Part shown: positions 50,828 to 60,135 of the stretch, piece after piece
Numbering within the stretch: the first letter of the stretch is position 1
Layout of the letters: each line of letters begins with the position of its first letter
DNA from: an uncultured Chitinophagaceae bacterium
GTDB taxonomy: Bacteria; Bacteroidota; Bacteroidia; Chitinophagales; Chitinophagaceae
DNA length: 64,000 nucleotides
Direction: 5' to 3'
Assembly: GCA_937900675.1 (NCBI GenBank)
Contig: CALCEA010000164.1
Span: 26,554-90,553 of the forward strand
Made by a program: the position numbers and the translations under genes
The notes under the pieces: generated by a model
What the model was told of the DNA's origin: nothing
The model's database searches: none
The model's input: the letters and a program-made list of their open reading frames with translations, nothing else

Positions 50828-53203
50828 TTGAAACATTTATTGCTCGCATTATTTAGCTTATTAAGCTTTGGTATTGGTTTTGGACAATCCAAAAACTATA
50901 CCTTTAAAGTGATGGATGTTAGAAACAATAGCATTCCATTTGCTTCCATCAAAGTAAAATCTGTTTTAGATTCTACTAAGCAATTTGCATTGATTGCAGA
51001 TTCCAATGGAGTAGCAAGTGCAAATATTGCTTCTAATAAAAACTATACTATTCAAGTAAATGCCATTGGATACAAAAAGTATTCAAAAACAATTGCATTA
51101 GAGAATAGTTCCATTGTTACTATTAAATTATTAGAAGATCCTACTCAATTAAATCAAGTAGTGGTGACTTCATCTAAGGCTTTGGTAAGACAGGAAGATG
51201 ATAAAGCTATAGTAGATCCAGAACCATTGGCAGCAGGATCTACCAATGCAATGGAGACCATTGAGAAAACACCGGGTATATTTATTGATAGTGATGGAAA
51301 CATTTATTTAAATGGATTATCACCTGCAGGCGTGCAAATTAATGGCAGGGATTTAAAAATGAGTCCATCTGATTTAGCAACCTTATTAAAAAGTTTGCCT
51401 CCGAATGTGATTCAGAAAATTGAATTAATTAGAACACCATCTGCCAAATATGATGCTAGCGGTGGAGGAGGAGTGGTAAATATTGTATTAAAGAAAGGAG
51501 TGAAATTGGGATTGAATGGTTCTATGAATGCAGGTTTGAATCAGGGTCAATATGGCAATCAATTTTTTGGAGTAAACCTGAATAATACCAATGATAAATA
51601 CAGCACTTATTTAAATACCCAGTACAATAATAACAATGGCTATAGTATTAATAATACCAATAGAATACTAAGTGACCAATCTACCATTGTTCAAAAAGCA
51701 AGAACCCAGAACCCTAGTAATTCTTTTTATGTGGGCTATGGTATTGGAAAGAATTATAAAGAGAAATGGGAGTTGAATTATGATGGTAGGATAAGTAATA
51801 ATCTCTATAATAATACTACTAAAAATAATGCAGGTATTGCAAGTATTACAGGATTGCCTTTATTGAATGAGTCCATTATCAACAATAAGGGGAATAATTA
51901 TAATATTAATCAATCCTTTAGATCCAAATACAAATTAGATACTTTAAGTGGAGAGTGGGTGACAGATGTATCGGTAAATTATTCAGAAGCATCTACCCAT
52001 CAAAACTATTCTAATCAAATAAGAAATGCAGTTGCTTCAAGTGGCGAAGGAGATTTTGGTAATTATAGAACCAGCTTTATTGCACAGACCGATTTGAAAA
52101 AGAAATGGTTGGGGCTTAATTGGGAGACGGGTATTAAAACCTCTATTTTGCAATTTGATAACCATGCTAAATATGTAAAAACCATAGCTGGTATAACTAT
52201 GCCAGATGTTTTTAGAACAAGTAATTATAGTTTTAAGGAACAAGTAAATGCTGGTTATTTACAAGCTTCCAAAAACTGGGGTGCTGTGATTTTAAAGTTG
52301 GGTTCAAGAGTAGAGCAAACCATTATGGAGGGAAGGCAGTTTATACCAAAGGATACTAACTTTTTAGTGAATAGAACAGATGCATTTCCATATGTGTATT
52401 TGAGTAGAAAGATTATTACTATCATGGGCTATGAGATGAGAGGATATTTGGTTTATCGAAAAACAATTAGTCGCCCTAGTTATGATTTTCTTAATCCTTT
52501 TGCAAAGTATATCGATCCCTATACCTACGAAATTGGTAATCCTAATTTAAGACCACAGTTTACTTCTAATTACGAGGCCAATATCAGTGTAGATGATAAG
52601 CCCATCTTTGCATACGGGGTGAATGAAACCAAAGATATCTTCTCTAGTGTGGTGTATACTTCTCCATTAGACAAACAATTATCTTATAGAACATACGACA
52701 ATCTAGGAAAAAATAAAGAAATCTACTTTAGAGCAATTGGTGTAATCCCTCCTGGAAAAAAATTCTTTGCAGTAGTAGGGGTGCAGTATAGCAGAAATAT
52801 TTATAATGGTTTTTATGAAAATCAACCCTTTAATTTTGATAGAGGAAGCTATACTTTCTTCACTTTCCAGTCTTTAAAATTAGACACCAGATCAACCCTA
52901 GCTATTAATGGGTTTTGGAGAACCAATGGACAACAACAATTTTATGAGTTGGAGAATTTCGGGCAATTAAATGCAACTATCAATAGACAGTTTCTAAATA
53001 AAAAATTAACGGTAACATTAAGTGCTAATGATATCTTCTTTACCAATAACAATACTTTTGTTTTAAATCAAGGAAGTATAAGGTCCAATGGTTATAGAGA
53101 AAATGATACCAGAAGATACGGTATCAATTTGAGGTATAATTTTGGTTTCAAACCTAAGGAGAAGAAGTTGGATATGTTAGATAATGAACCAACAGATAAG
53201 TAA
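50828..53203 (+). CDS. TonB-type outer-membrane barrel with N-terminal carboxypeptidase-like domain, TTG start
   Basis: 791 aa. Signal peptide KHLLLALFSLLSFGIGFGQ, reached from a TTG start. Residues 22-110 form a carboxypeptidase-regulatory-like beta-sandwich ending in NQVVVTSSKALV, comparable to a TonB-box region. A plug-like domain (MSPSDLATLLKSLPPNVIQKIELIRTPS) includes YDASGGGGVVNIVLK. The remaining 550 residues form a barrel rich in Asn/Tyr strands, of the outer-membrane beta-barrel family 3 type. Substrate unknown. The last residues are not a terminal Phe. Starts 6 nt after gltA, an unusual operon partner. Confidence 0.85.
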   Translation: MKHLLLALFSLLSFGIGFGQSKNYTFKVMDVRNNSIPFASIKVKSVLDSTKQFALIADSNGVASANIASNKNYTIQVNAIGYKKYSKTIALENSSIVTIKLLEDPTQLNQVVVTSSKALVRQEDDKAIVDPEPLAAGSTNAMETIEKTPGIFIDSDGNIYLNGLSPAGVQINGRDLKMSPSDLATLLKSLPPNVIQKIELIRTPSAKYDASGGGGVVNIVLKKGVKLGLNGSMNAGLNQGQYGNQFFGVNLNNTNDKYSTYLNTQYNNNNGYSINNTNRILSDQSTIVQKARTQNPSNSFYVGYGIGKNYKEKWELNYDGRISNNLYNNTTKNNAGIASITGLPLLNESIINNKGNNYNINQSFRSKYKLDTLSGEWVTDVSVNYSEASTHQNYSNQIRNAVASSGEGDFGNYRTSFIAQTDLKKKWLGLNWETGIKTSILQFDNHAKYVKTIAGITMPDVFRTSNYSFKEQVNAGYLQASKNWGAVILKLGSRVEQTIMEGRQFIPKDTNFLVNRTDAFPYVYLSRKIITIMGYEMRGYLVYRKTISRPSYDFLNPFAKYIDPYTYEIGNPNLRPQFTSNYEANISVDDKPIFAYGVNETKDIFSSVVYTSPLDKQLSYRTYDNLGKNKEIYFRAIGVIPPGKKFFAVVGVQYSRNIYNGFYENQPFNFDRGSYTFFTFQSLKLDTRSTLAINGFWRTNGQQQFYELENFGQLNATINRQFLNKKLTVTLSANDIFFTNNNTFVLNQGSIRSNGYRENDTRRYGINLRYNFGFKPKEKKLDMLDNEPTDK

Positions 53204-53215
53204 GTTCTCTTCTTA

Positions 53216-54406
53216 TTAAGCAAATTTATCAATCAGCGCAAACACACTCATTCCACCCATTAAAAGAACAACTAACCAACCGGCCATTTCCATCCATAAT
53301 GGATATTTGAATTGCTTGAGTATGGTTAATTTTCTACCTGCTATCAACATTACTGCTAATGCAATAGGTAAGATCAATCCATTTACTAATCCTGCCAATA
53401 ATAATAAGTCTTTGGGTTTTCCAACAGTAATAAAAATAAGTGTCGAAGCAATAATGAATAGGCTAATTATCCATCTTTCTTTTTGAATCCATTTATTTTG
53501 AATATGCTTGATGAATGTAAAAGAAGTATATGATGCACCAACTACTGAACTAATTGCAGCACTCCATAAAACCATGCCAAAAATAAAAAGCCCCCATCTA
53601 CCTCCAGCGGATTCAAACACAGTTGCTGCAGGATTATTGGTGTCTAATTGAATTCCTTTGGATACAACACCTACAGCTGCTAAGAACAAAATAAAACGCA
53701 TGGTAGAAGAAATTAAAATACCTCTACTTGCACTCTTGGTAACAAAACCAATTTGTTCAGGTCCGCTAATGCCTGCATCAATTAATCTGTGTGCTCCAGA
53801 AAAAGTAATATATCCACCTACGGTTCCTCCAACAATGGTAACAATCGCAATCCAAGATATTTTCTCTGGTACAAAACTATGATGTACTGCATCTAAAATA
53901 GGTGGGTGTGCAGCATAAACAATGATGAGTGTTAATCCAATTTTAAAGATGCCTAAAAACTTGGTCAATTGATCTAACATTTTGCCTACTTCTTGTAACC
54001 AAAATATAATGATAGCTATAATGCCACTAATAATGGCACCTTTTGCAAAAGAAATGCCTGTTAAAATATTTAAGGCCAATCCACATCCAGCAATATTGCC
54101 AATATTAAATGCAAATCCACCAAGCACCACTAATAAACTTAAAATAGAACCTAATCCAGGCAAAACCTGATTTGCAATTTCTTGTGCACGCATACCGCTT
54201 AGGGTGATGGCTCTCCAAATATTAATTTGTGCTCCAAAATCTAATACAATAGAAATAAGAATTACAAATCCAAAACTAGTTAATAATTGTTCTGTATAAA
54301 AAGAGGTCTGCGTTAAGAAGCCTGGTCCTATAGAAGAGTTAGCCATTAAAAATGCTGCACCTAAACTTATACCAATATTATTTTTACTGGGGGTGTTTGA
54401 TTTCAA
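53216..54406 (-). CDS. NRAMP-family transporter in the pxp operon
   Basis: 396 aa, about eleven transmembrane helices beginning GISLGAAFLMANSSIGPGFL. NRAMP/SLC11 proteins are H+-coupled metal importers. The canonical helix-1 DPGN and helix-6 MPH signatures are not visible; the corresponding helix-1 region reads SSIGPGFL. That makes metal transport doubtful. Related proteins next to PxpABC have been suspected of carrying 5-oxoproline or another ligand; this is inference from context. Its start overlaps the 3' end of pxpA by 23 nt. Confidence 0.8.
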   Translation of the reverse strand: MKSNTPSKNNIGISLGAAFLMANSSIGPGFLTQTSFYTEQLLTSFGFVILISIVLDFGAQINIWRAITLSGMRAQEIANQVLPGLGSILSLLVVLGGFAFNIGNIAGCGLALNILTGISFAKGAIISGIIAIIIFWLQEVGKMLDQLTKFLGIFKIGLTLIIVYAAHPPILDAVHHSFVPEKISWIAIVTIVGGTVGGYITFSGAHRLIDAGISGPEQIGFVTKSASRGILISSTMRFILFLAAVGVVSKGIQLDTNNPAATVFESAGGRWGLFIFGMVLWSAAISSVVGASYTSFTFIKHIQNKWIQKERWIISLFIIASTLIFITVGKPKDLLLLAGLVNGLILPIALAVMLIAGRKLTILKQFKYPLWMEMAGWLVVLLMGGMSVFALIDKFA

Positions 54407-55154
54407 TTTGTTGTTCTTTTAATGTGGTATAAATTGCTTTAGCCATTTCAACTGCATGATATCCATCTCCGTGAATGCAAATAGTATCAACGGGCAATTT
54501 GATCATTTCATCTTGTAAAGTGCGCACTTTTTTTTGTTGTACTAATACCAATGCTTGTTCACAAGCTGCTTCAATATTTGTAATTAAAGCGCTTTGCATA
54601 TGTCTTGGAGTAAGGCTTCCATTTTTTTGATAAGTTCTATCAGCAAATACTTCTTGCATATATGGTTGACCCAAGATAATGGCTTGTTGAATCGTATTGC
54701 TTTCGCTTAATCCATAAATATAGGTATCAGGATAAATTGCTTGAATAGTTTGTACAAATATTTTACTGAGTGTTGCATCTTTTGCACAATCATTATATAA
54801 AGCGCCATGTAATTTTACATGATGAATAGTTGCACCCAATGGAGTAGCAATTTTTTCAAAAACATAAATTTGTTCGTTAATTAATTCTGCTAAATCTAAT
54901 ACAGAAATAGGTTGAGAAAGTCTTCCAAAGTTTTCTGGATCATCATAACCTGGATGAGCACCAATTGCTACTCCATGTTCTAAAGCAATTTCAATAGTTT
55001 TTTTGATAGTGTATTCATTACCTGCATGAAATCCGCATGCAATATTGGCACTACTAATAAAGGGCATTATTTCTATTTCATTGTCCATGCCCTCACCCAT
55101 ATCACAATTCAGATCAACTTGTAAATTGTGCTTGTATGAATTGATATTGTTCAT
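54384..55154 (-). CDS. pxpA: 5-oxoprolinase subunit A
   Basis: 256 aa from the ATG at 55154; the ATG at 55169 is also possible. LamB/YcsF family. With PxpB and PxpC it hydrolyses 5-oxoproline to glutamate using ATP. VDLNCDMGEGMDNE near the start, ANIACGFHAGNEYTI, GVAIGAHPGYDD, KLHGALYND and the C-terminal ICIHGDGYHAVEMA are all signature elements. Overlaps pxpC by about 40 nt and the NRAMP gene by 23 nt, so the operon is tightly coupled. Confidence 0.93.
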   Translation of the reverse strand: MNNINSYKHNLQVDLNCDMGEGMDNEIEIMPFISSANIACGFHAGNEYTIKKTIEIALEHGVAIGAHPGYDDPENFGRLSQPISVLDLAELINEQIYVFEKIATPLGATIHHVKLHGALYNDCAKDATLSKIFVQTIQAIYPDTYIYGLSESNTIQQAIILGQPYMQEVFADRTYQKNGSLTPRHMQSALITNIEAACEQALVLVQQKKVRTLQDEMIKLPVDTICIHGDGYHAVEMAKAIYTTLKEQQIEIKHPQ

Positions 55155-55926
55155 GTGCAGAGGATACATTTGATAATCTAAATTGAATAGGCGTTTGATG
55201 CAGTATTTGTGCTAGCCTAGGTAAATCTACCAAAATTATTTGACCTAGATTAGGGTATCCGCCAACGGTTTGATGATCTGCCATTAAAATAATGATTTGT
55301 CCATTGGGCAATAATTGCATGGTACCTCTGGTGACTCCAGCAGATAAATATGATTTTTGAGCAATTGTATGAAGAGAAGGCCCTTCCAATTGAAAGCCCA
55401 TTCTATTTGATTGTAAAGTGGTATGAAAATGGGCTGTCAATAGCTGTTGAATAGATGCTGGATCCAGTTCGTTCCATGCTGGACCAGGTATAAATCTAAT
55501 GGGGGAGGTATTAAAAATTAACTGCTCTACCTCTTCTATCAATGTTGTTGGTACTTGATTTGAATTGACTGTAGTTGAGAAAGCTAAATATGCTATTCTT
55601 CCTTGTATGGGTTGTAAAAATTGTAATACATCACCTTTATTCACTAAAATTTTTTCATGCATTGGAATACTTTTTTCATTTAGTACTGGAATAAAATTTG
55701 CACCAGTAATAGAAATGAAAATGGTTTCTTCAAATTCAAAATGACTTGCAGGGAAATGAATTTCATACACCGTTTGATTCAATGAATTGCCAACAATTTT
55801 ATTGGCTAATTGTGCGGATAAAAAATCCATGTATCCACCTACTTGTATACCTAAATGTTGATGACCATAATGTCCAGCATTTTGTAAACTATCTGCAATT
55901 CCTTTTTTGATTATTTTAATGGACAT
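55114..55926 (-). CDS. pxpC: 5-oxoprolinase subunit C
   Basis: 270 aa from the ATG at 55926 (an upstream ATG at 55950 is possible). Member of the biotin-dependent carboxyltransferase-like / allophanate hydrolase subunit 2 family. SIKIIKKGIADSLQNAGHYG, IQVGGYMDFLSAQLANKIVG, IRFIPGPAWNEL, SNRMGFQLEGP and DHQTVGGYPNLGQI fit the family. Forms a complex with PxpB. Overlaps both pxpB and pxpA. Confidence 0.92.
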   Translation of the reverse strand: MSIKIIKKGIADSLQNAGHYGHQHLGIQVGGYMDFLSAQLANKIVGNSLNQTVYEIHFPASHFEFEETIFISITGANFIPVLNEKSIPMHEKILVNKGDVLQFLQPIQGRIAYLAFSTTVNSNQVPTTLIEEVEQLIFNTSPIRFIPGPAWNELDPASIQQLLTAHFHTTLQSNRMGFQLEGPSLHTIAQKSYLSAGVTRGTMQLLPNGQIIILMADHQTVGGYPNLGQIILVDLPRLAQILHQTPIQFRLSNVSSAHEQYQFIQAQFTS

Positions 55927-56659
55927 TGTTTGAATTATTTTTAATGTCATTAAATTCTTTCATACTAATTGCATAAAAAGAAACCTGATCACCAGGTGCA
56001 AATAATGCAAGCTTTATAGGATCAAAAATGGATAAAGGGGTTCTCCCAATAATTTGCCAACCTCCTGGTGCGTCTTTTGGATATATGCCAGTCTGTGCAC
56101 CAGCAATACCAACACTTCCAGCTTCTACCAAAGGTCTTGGTTTTGAATGTCTAGCCACTTGTATTGTAGAATCAACAATTCCCATGTATGCAAATCCAGG
56201 CATGAAGCCCAAGCAAAAAACTTGATAAATTTTCGAGGTATGGATTTCAATTATTTTTTCAATGGAAGTATTTTTTTCTTTTGCTATTTTTTCTAGATCT
56301 ATTCCAAAATGTAAATCATAACAAACAGGTATTTTATGTAATTGACTGTTTAATTTGAAAGAGGTATTTTCTTTTTTATATGCATTAAATTCAAGCAATA
56401 AATTTTGTGCAAAATCATGAAGATTTGTTTTCACTATTTTATGTAATTCAATAATGTCATACACTATAGTTAAACTATGATAGGAGGGAATGCAATCTTT
56501 AATCGCAATTATTTTTTTCTCAAGAATAAATTGATTGAATGCATGCACTTCAGCATTAATAGTTGCATCAATTATTTCATCGAGTAAAAATAAAATAGCA
56601 TGATCACCTAAAAGATGAATATGCCATGATTGAATTGTATTTTGCTCGTTGATTTTCAT
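55916..56659 (-). CDS. pxpB: 5-oxoprolinase subunit B
   Basis: 247 aa, KipI / allophanate hydrolase subunit 1 family. GDHAILFLLDE near residue 18 replaces the typical GD-A-hydrophobic start, followed by IPVCYDLHFGIDLEKIA, GFMPGFAYMGIVDS and GSVGIAGAQTGIYPKDAPGG, the strongest family block. First gene of pxpB-pxpC-pxpA-NRAMP. A -7 box (TACTTTTG) lies 8 nt before its ATG. Some homologues inhibit sporulation kinases in Bacillus; the presence of all three subunits argues for oxoprolinase here. Confidence 0.92.
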   Translation of the reverse strand: MKINEQNTIQSWHIHLLGDHAILFLLDEIIDATINAEVHAFNQFILEKKIIAIKDCIPSYHSLTIVYDIIELHKIVKTNLHDFAQNLLLEFNAYKKENTSFKLNSQLHKIPVCYDLHFGIDLEKIAKEKNTSIEKIIEIHTSKIYQVFCLGFMPGFAYMGIVDSTIQVARHSKPRPLVEAGSVGIAGAQTGIYPKDAPGGWQIIGRTPLSIFDPIKLALFAPGDQVSFYAISMKEFNDIKNNSNNVH

Positions 56660-56667
56660 TGAATATT

Positions 56668-56675
56668 CAAAAGTA
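56668..56675 (-). promoter_or_regulatory. -7 box TACTTTTG, pxp operon promoter
   Basis: On the reverse strand, TAnnTTTG match 8 nt before the pxpB ATG. Shares the intergenic region with the divergent susC promoter. Confidence 0.55.
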
Positions 56676-56706
56676 GGTGCTTTGTTTTATCCTTTCATTC
56701 AATTGG

Positions 56707-56754
56707 TTGTACAAACATTGTGTATGATGTACACAATAACTAATAATCATTAGT
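56707..56754. promoter_or_regulatory. Cluster of inverted repeats, candidate operators
   Basis: Three perfect dyads in 48 nt: TTGTACAA (56707-56714), ATTGTGTA-TGATG-TACACAAT (56717-56737) and ACTAAT-AATC-ATTAGT (56739-56754). Further TACAC half-sites occur at 56763-56769 and 56838-56842. Spacing and symmetry are typical of transcription-factor sites. The regulator is not in the window. Confidence 0.55.
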
Positions 56755-56803
56755 GTAATAGGTACACAAACGATTGAAATATTTTAAAAAATCAATGCAA
56801 AGG

Positions 56804-56835
56804 TTTGCAAAAGTTAAGAATCTGTTATATTATTG
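56804..56835 (+). promoter_or_regulatory. susC promoter, TTTG-N20-TATTATTG
   Basis: TTTG at 56804-56807 lies inside a perfect dyad TGCAAA-GG-TTTGCA (56796-56809). After 20 nt comes TATTATTG (56828-56835), one mismatch from TAnnTTTG. GGTACACGATTGTA directly follows and would span the transcription start, so a factor binding there could block initiation. ATG is 42 nt from the box. Confidence 0.55.
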
Positions 56836-56877
56836 GTACACGATTGTATTAAAATTTAAAAACCAAACCCGAACACT

Positions 56878-59800
56878 ATGCGAAAATTCCTACGTTTAAT
56901 TACGGTTCCTTTGTTGTTATTGGGTCTTGTTGCTAACGCACAAACAAGAACAATTAAAGGACAAGTAGTTTCAGCTAAAGACGGTAAAGCCGTTGCTGGT
57001 GCTACAATTTCTGTGAATGGACAAAAAGTCTCTGCACTTTCTGGAGACGATGGTTCATTTGCAGTAAATGCAACAGGTAATGTTACTTTAACAGTAACTT
57101 CTGTTGGATTTGCTGATAGAGCTGTTGCTGTATCAGGCTCTCAAAATTCAGTAAGAATTACTCTAACTGAAGAAGCATCTCAATTATCTGAGATCGTTGT
57201 AACAGGTTATACTGCACAAAAGAGAAAAGAAATCACTGGTGCGGTGGCTGTTGTTAACGTAAAAGACATGAAGTCAGTTCCTTCTGGTACTGCAGAACAA
57301 ATGTTACAAGGTCAAGCTGCCGGTGTAACTATCATTGGTTCTGGTAGCCCAGGTGAACCTTCTAACGTGTTTGTACGTGGTATTACTTCTTTCGGTAACT
57401 CAACTCCATTAGTAATCGTGGATGGAGTACAATCAGCTCCTGGTGACTTGAGCTTGTTCCGTGATTTATCTGCAAGTGATATTGAATCAGTTCAAGTATT
57501 GAAAGATGGTCAAGCGGCTATCTATGGTGCTAGAGGTTCTGCGGGTGTTATCATTGTAACTACAAGAAGAGGTAGAGGCAAGCCAAGTATTACTTACGAG
57601 TCTTTCTATGGTGTACAAATGCCTAAGACTGGTAATGTTTGGAATAAGTTAGATACTAAAGGTATGGCAGACTTATTCTGGTTAGCAGCTAAGAACTCTC
57701 AACAAGATAAAAATGGTGTAGTTACTTCAGGCCAATATGGTACTGGTACTTCTCCTGTTATCCCTGATTATATTAAGTATGGTTCTAAGTCTGGTTATAC
57801 TGGACCTGTGGATTTAACTAAATATAACAATGATTATTCTAAGGGTGACATCTTCTTAATCGTTCCAGCTAACAAGACTGGTACTGATTGGTGGGATGTG
57901 TTGATGGATCCAGCTCCAATGCAAAGTCATACAATCACTGCATCTGGTGCTGCTGAGAAATCTACTTATTTATACTCTTTGAACTTCTTAGATCAAAAAG
58001 GTACATTATTAAATACTTACTTAAAGCGTTATACTGCTAGAGTAAATACTTCATGGAATATCAAAAACAATATTCGTATTGGTGAAAACATGACTGTTTT
58101 CTACAGAGACAATCCAAGAATTGGTAACAACCAAGAAGGTAACGATATCAACAACACAGCTTGGGAACAACCAATTATCCCTGTATTAGATGCAGGTGGT
58201 GGATTTGGTGGTACAGCTGGATCTCAGTTAGGTAACTCTTCTAACCCGTATGCAAACCGTATGCGTGCTAAGGATAACAAAAACTATAACTGGCAAGTAC
58301 AAGGTAATGTATATGCAGAAGTTGATTTTGCTAAGCACTTTACTGCTAAAACTGTATTTGGTGGTCGTATCGATAACTATTATGGTTTCTATCATAACTA
58401 CCGTTCTTATGAGAATGCTGAAAATGGTTCTTCTAACGGATATGGTGAGTATGGTGGATACAACAATAACTACAACTGGACAAATACTTTGAACTACTCT
58501 AATGTGTTCAAACAAAACCACAGTGTTAAGTTAATGGCTGGTTATGAGATGTTAAAAGTAGCAGGTCGTCAAGTAGGTGGTTCTAGAGTAAACTATTTCT
58601 CTGATAACACTGATTACTTGAGCTTGAACACTGGTTCTCCAATTGGTCAAAACAACTATTCTAATTATTATAAGCAAACTGGTACTTCTATCTTAGCTAA
58701 GATCGATTATGCATTCAAAGACAAATATTTAATTGGCTTGAATGGTCGTCGTGATGGTAGCTCTGTATTTGGTCCAGATAAGCGTTATGGTAATTTCTGG
58801 TCAGCTTCTGCTGGTTGGATGATTTCTCAAGAAGATTTCTTTAAGAATGTTAAAGGAATCAACTCTTTAAAATTACGTGGTAGCTATGGTATCTTAGGAT
58901 CTATCTCTAACGTAAGTGCATTGAACCAATATACATTATATGGTGGTTCTGGTGGATCTTCTTACTATGACTTATTCGGTACAAGTAACTCTACAGTGAT
59001 GGGCTTCTATGCAACTAACTTAGGTAACAAATCTACTGGATGGGAGAGAGACAGAATCTTAGATATCGGTTTTGATGCGACTGTTTTAAACAACAAGTTA
59101 GACATCTCTTTTGACTGGTATCAAAAATCAATCGATGGTTTATTATTCCAAGACCAAGCTCCTGCTGTTGTGGGTGTAGGTTCTCAATTACCTCAGGTTA
59201 ACATCGGTGACATGAAAAACACTGGTATTGATTTAGCGTTAAACTATCGTGGTAAAATCAATAACGATTTAAGTTATACAATCGGTGCAAACATTGGTGC
59301 GTATAAATCTACTATCGTAAATATCCCAGGTGCTGCTGGTTTCTTCGAAGCTGCAGGTACACACAATACAGGTAATCAAGTAAGAAACGCTATTGGTCAT
59401 CCAGTAGGTTCATTCTTCGGTTACAAAATCGCTGGTATCTTCAAAGATGCTGCTGATGTAGCTAGTTGGGCAAAAGAAACAGACGCTGCTCCAGGTCGTT
59501 TCAAATATGTAGATGTTAACAAAGATGGTAAAATCACAGATGCTGATAGAACTTTCTTCGGTAACCCAAATCCTGATTTCACTTTAGGTTTAAACTTAGG
59601 TGTTACTTATAAGAAGTTTGATTTCTCTACAGTGATCTACGGTTCATTCGGTAATGATGTATTGAATGAAACTCGTTACTTCCAAGATTTCGTACCTCAA
59701 TTCCAAAACTCTAAGAGCATTCCAGTGTTAACACAATCATGGTTACCTGCTGACAGATCTAAGCCAAGAGCTGAGTGGACTGCAGTAAACCCTAATGCTA

Positions 59801-60108
59801 AATATCCAATCGCAGAAAACGATTCTTGGTTTAGCACAAACGGTGTTATCAATGATTTCTATATGGAAGATGGTTCTTATGTAAGAGTTAAGCAATTAAG
59901 TATTGGTTACACAATTGATCCTTCAACTTTAAAGCGTTACGGAATTGATAAGGCTCGTATCTATTTACAAGGTGCGAACTTATTCACTCTAACTAAATAC
60001 TCTGGTTTAGATCCAGAAGTAGCTGGTAGTTCTGTATCATTTGGTGTTGATTATGGTGTTTATCCTCCATCAAAACAATTCAATGTTGGGGTAAGCCTTA
60101 CTTTCTAA
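56878..60108 (+). CDS. susC: SusC/RagA-family TonB-linked outer-membrane protein
   Basis: 1076 aa. Signal peptide FLRLITVPLLLLGLVANAQ, then a carboxypeptidase-like domain (GQVVSAKDGKAVAGATISV, about residues 28-110). A TonB-box-like EIVVTGYTAQ, the plug (GTAEQMLQGQAAGVTIIGSG, then GSAGVIIVTTRRG) and a 22-strand-type barrel ending VGVSLTF follow. The terminal Phe is as expected for BAM insertion. Imports a large nutrient with SusD as lid, powered by TonB. Codons look optimised compared with neighbours, suggesting high expression. Substrate unknown: no glycoside hydrolase, sulfatase or peptidase adjoins. Confidence 0.95.
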   Translation: MRKFLRLITVPLLLLGLVANAQTRTIKGQVVSAKDGKAVAGATISVNGQKVSALSGDDGSFAVNATGNVTLTVTSVGFADRAVAVSGSQNSVRITLTEEASQLSEIVVTGYTAQKRKEITGAVAVVNVKDMKSVPSGTAEQMLQGQAAGVTIIGSGSPGEPSNVFVRGITSFGNSTPLVIVDGVQSAPGDLSLFRDLSASDIESVQVLKDGQAAIYGARGSAGVIIVTTRRGRGKPSITYESFYGVQMPKTGNVWNKLDTKGMADLFWLAAKNSQQDKNGVVTSGQYGTGTSPVIPDYIKYGSKSGYTGPVDLTKYNNDYSKGDIFLIVPANKTGTDWWDVLMDPAPMQSHTITASGAAEKSTYLYSLNFLDQKGTLLNTYLKRYTARVNTSWNIKNNIRIGENMTVFYRDNPRIGNNQEGNDINNTAWEQPIIPVLDAGGGFGGTAGSQLGNSSNPYANRMRAKDNKNYNWQVQGNVYAEVDFAKHFTAKTVFGGRIDNYYGFYHNYRSYENAENGSSNGYGEYGGYNNNYNWTNTLNYSNVFKQNHSVKLMAGYEMLKVAGRQVGGSRVNYFSDNTDYLSLNTGSPIGQNNYSNYYKQTGTSILAKIDYAFKDKYLIGLNGRRDGSSVFGPDKRYGNFWSASAGWMISQEDFFKNVKGINSLKLRGSYGILGSISNVSALNQYTLYGGSGGSSYYDLFGTSNSTVMGFYATNLGNKSTGWERDRILDIGFDATVLNNKLDISFDWYQKSIDGLLFQDQAPAVVGVGSQLPQVNIGDMKNTGIDLALNYRGKINNDLSYTIGANIGAYKSTIVNIPGAAGFFEAAGTHNTGNQVRNAIGHPVGSFFGYKIAGIFKDAADVASWAKETDAAPGRFKYVDVNKDGKITDADRTFFGNPNPDFTLGLNLGVTYKKFDFSTVIYGSFGNDVLNETRYFQDFVPQFQNSKSIPVLTQSWLPADRSKPRAEWTAVNPNAKYPIAENDSWFSTNGVINDFYMEDGSYVRVKQLSIGYTIDPSTLKRYGIDKARIYLQGANLFTLTKYSGLDPEVAGSSVSFGVDYGVYPPSKQFNVGVSLTF

Positions 60109-60135
60109 ATTATTTAATTGAAAACTAATTACACT

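Noticed and set aside
56707..56850. Recurring TACAC/GTACAC motifs as a CRISPR-like or tandem repeat array
   Set aside because: Units are 6-8 nt, irregularly spaced and partly dyad-symmetric; operator sites explain them better.
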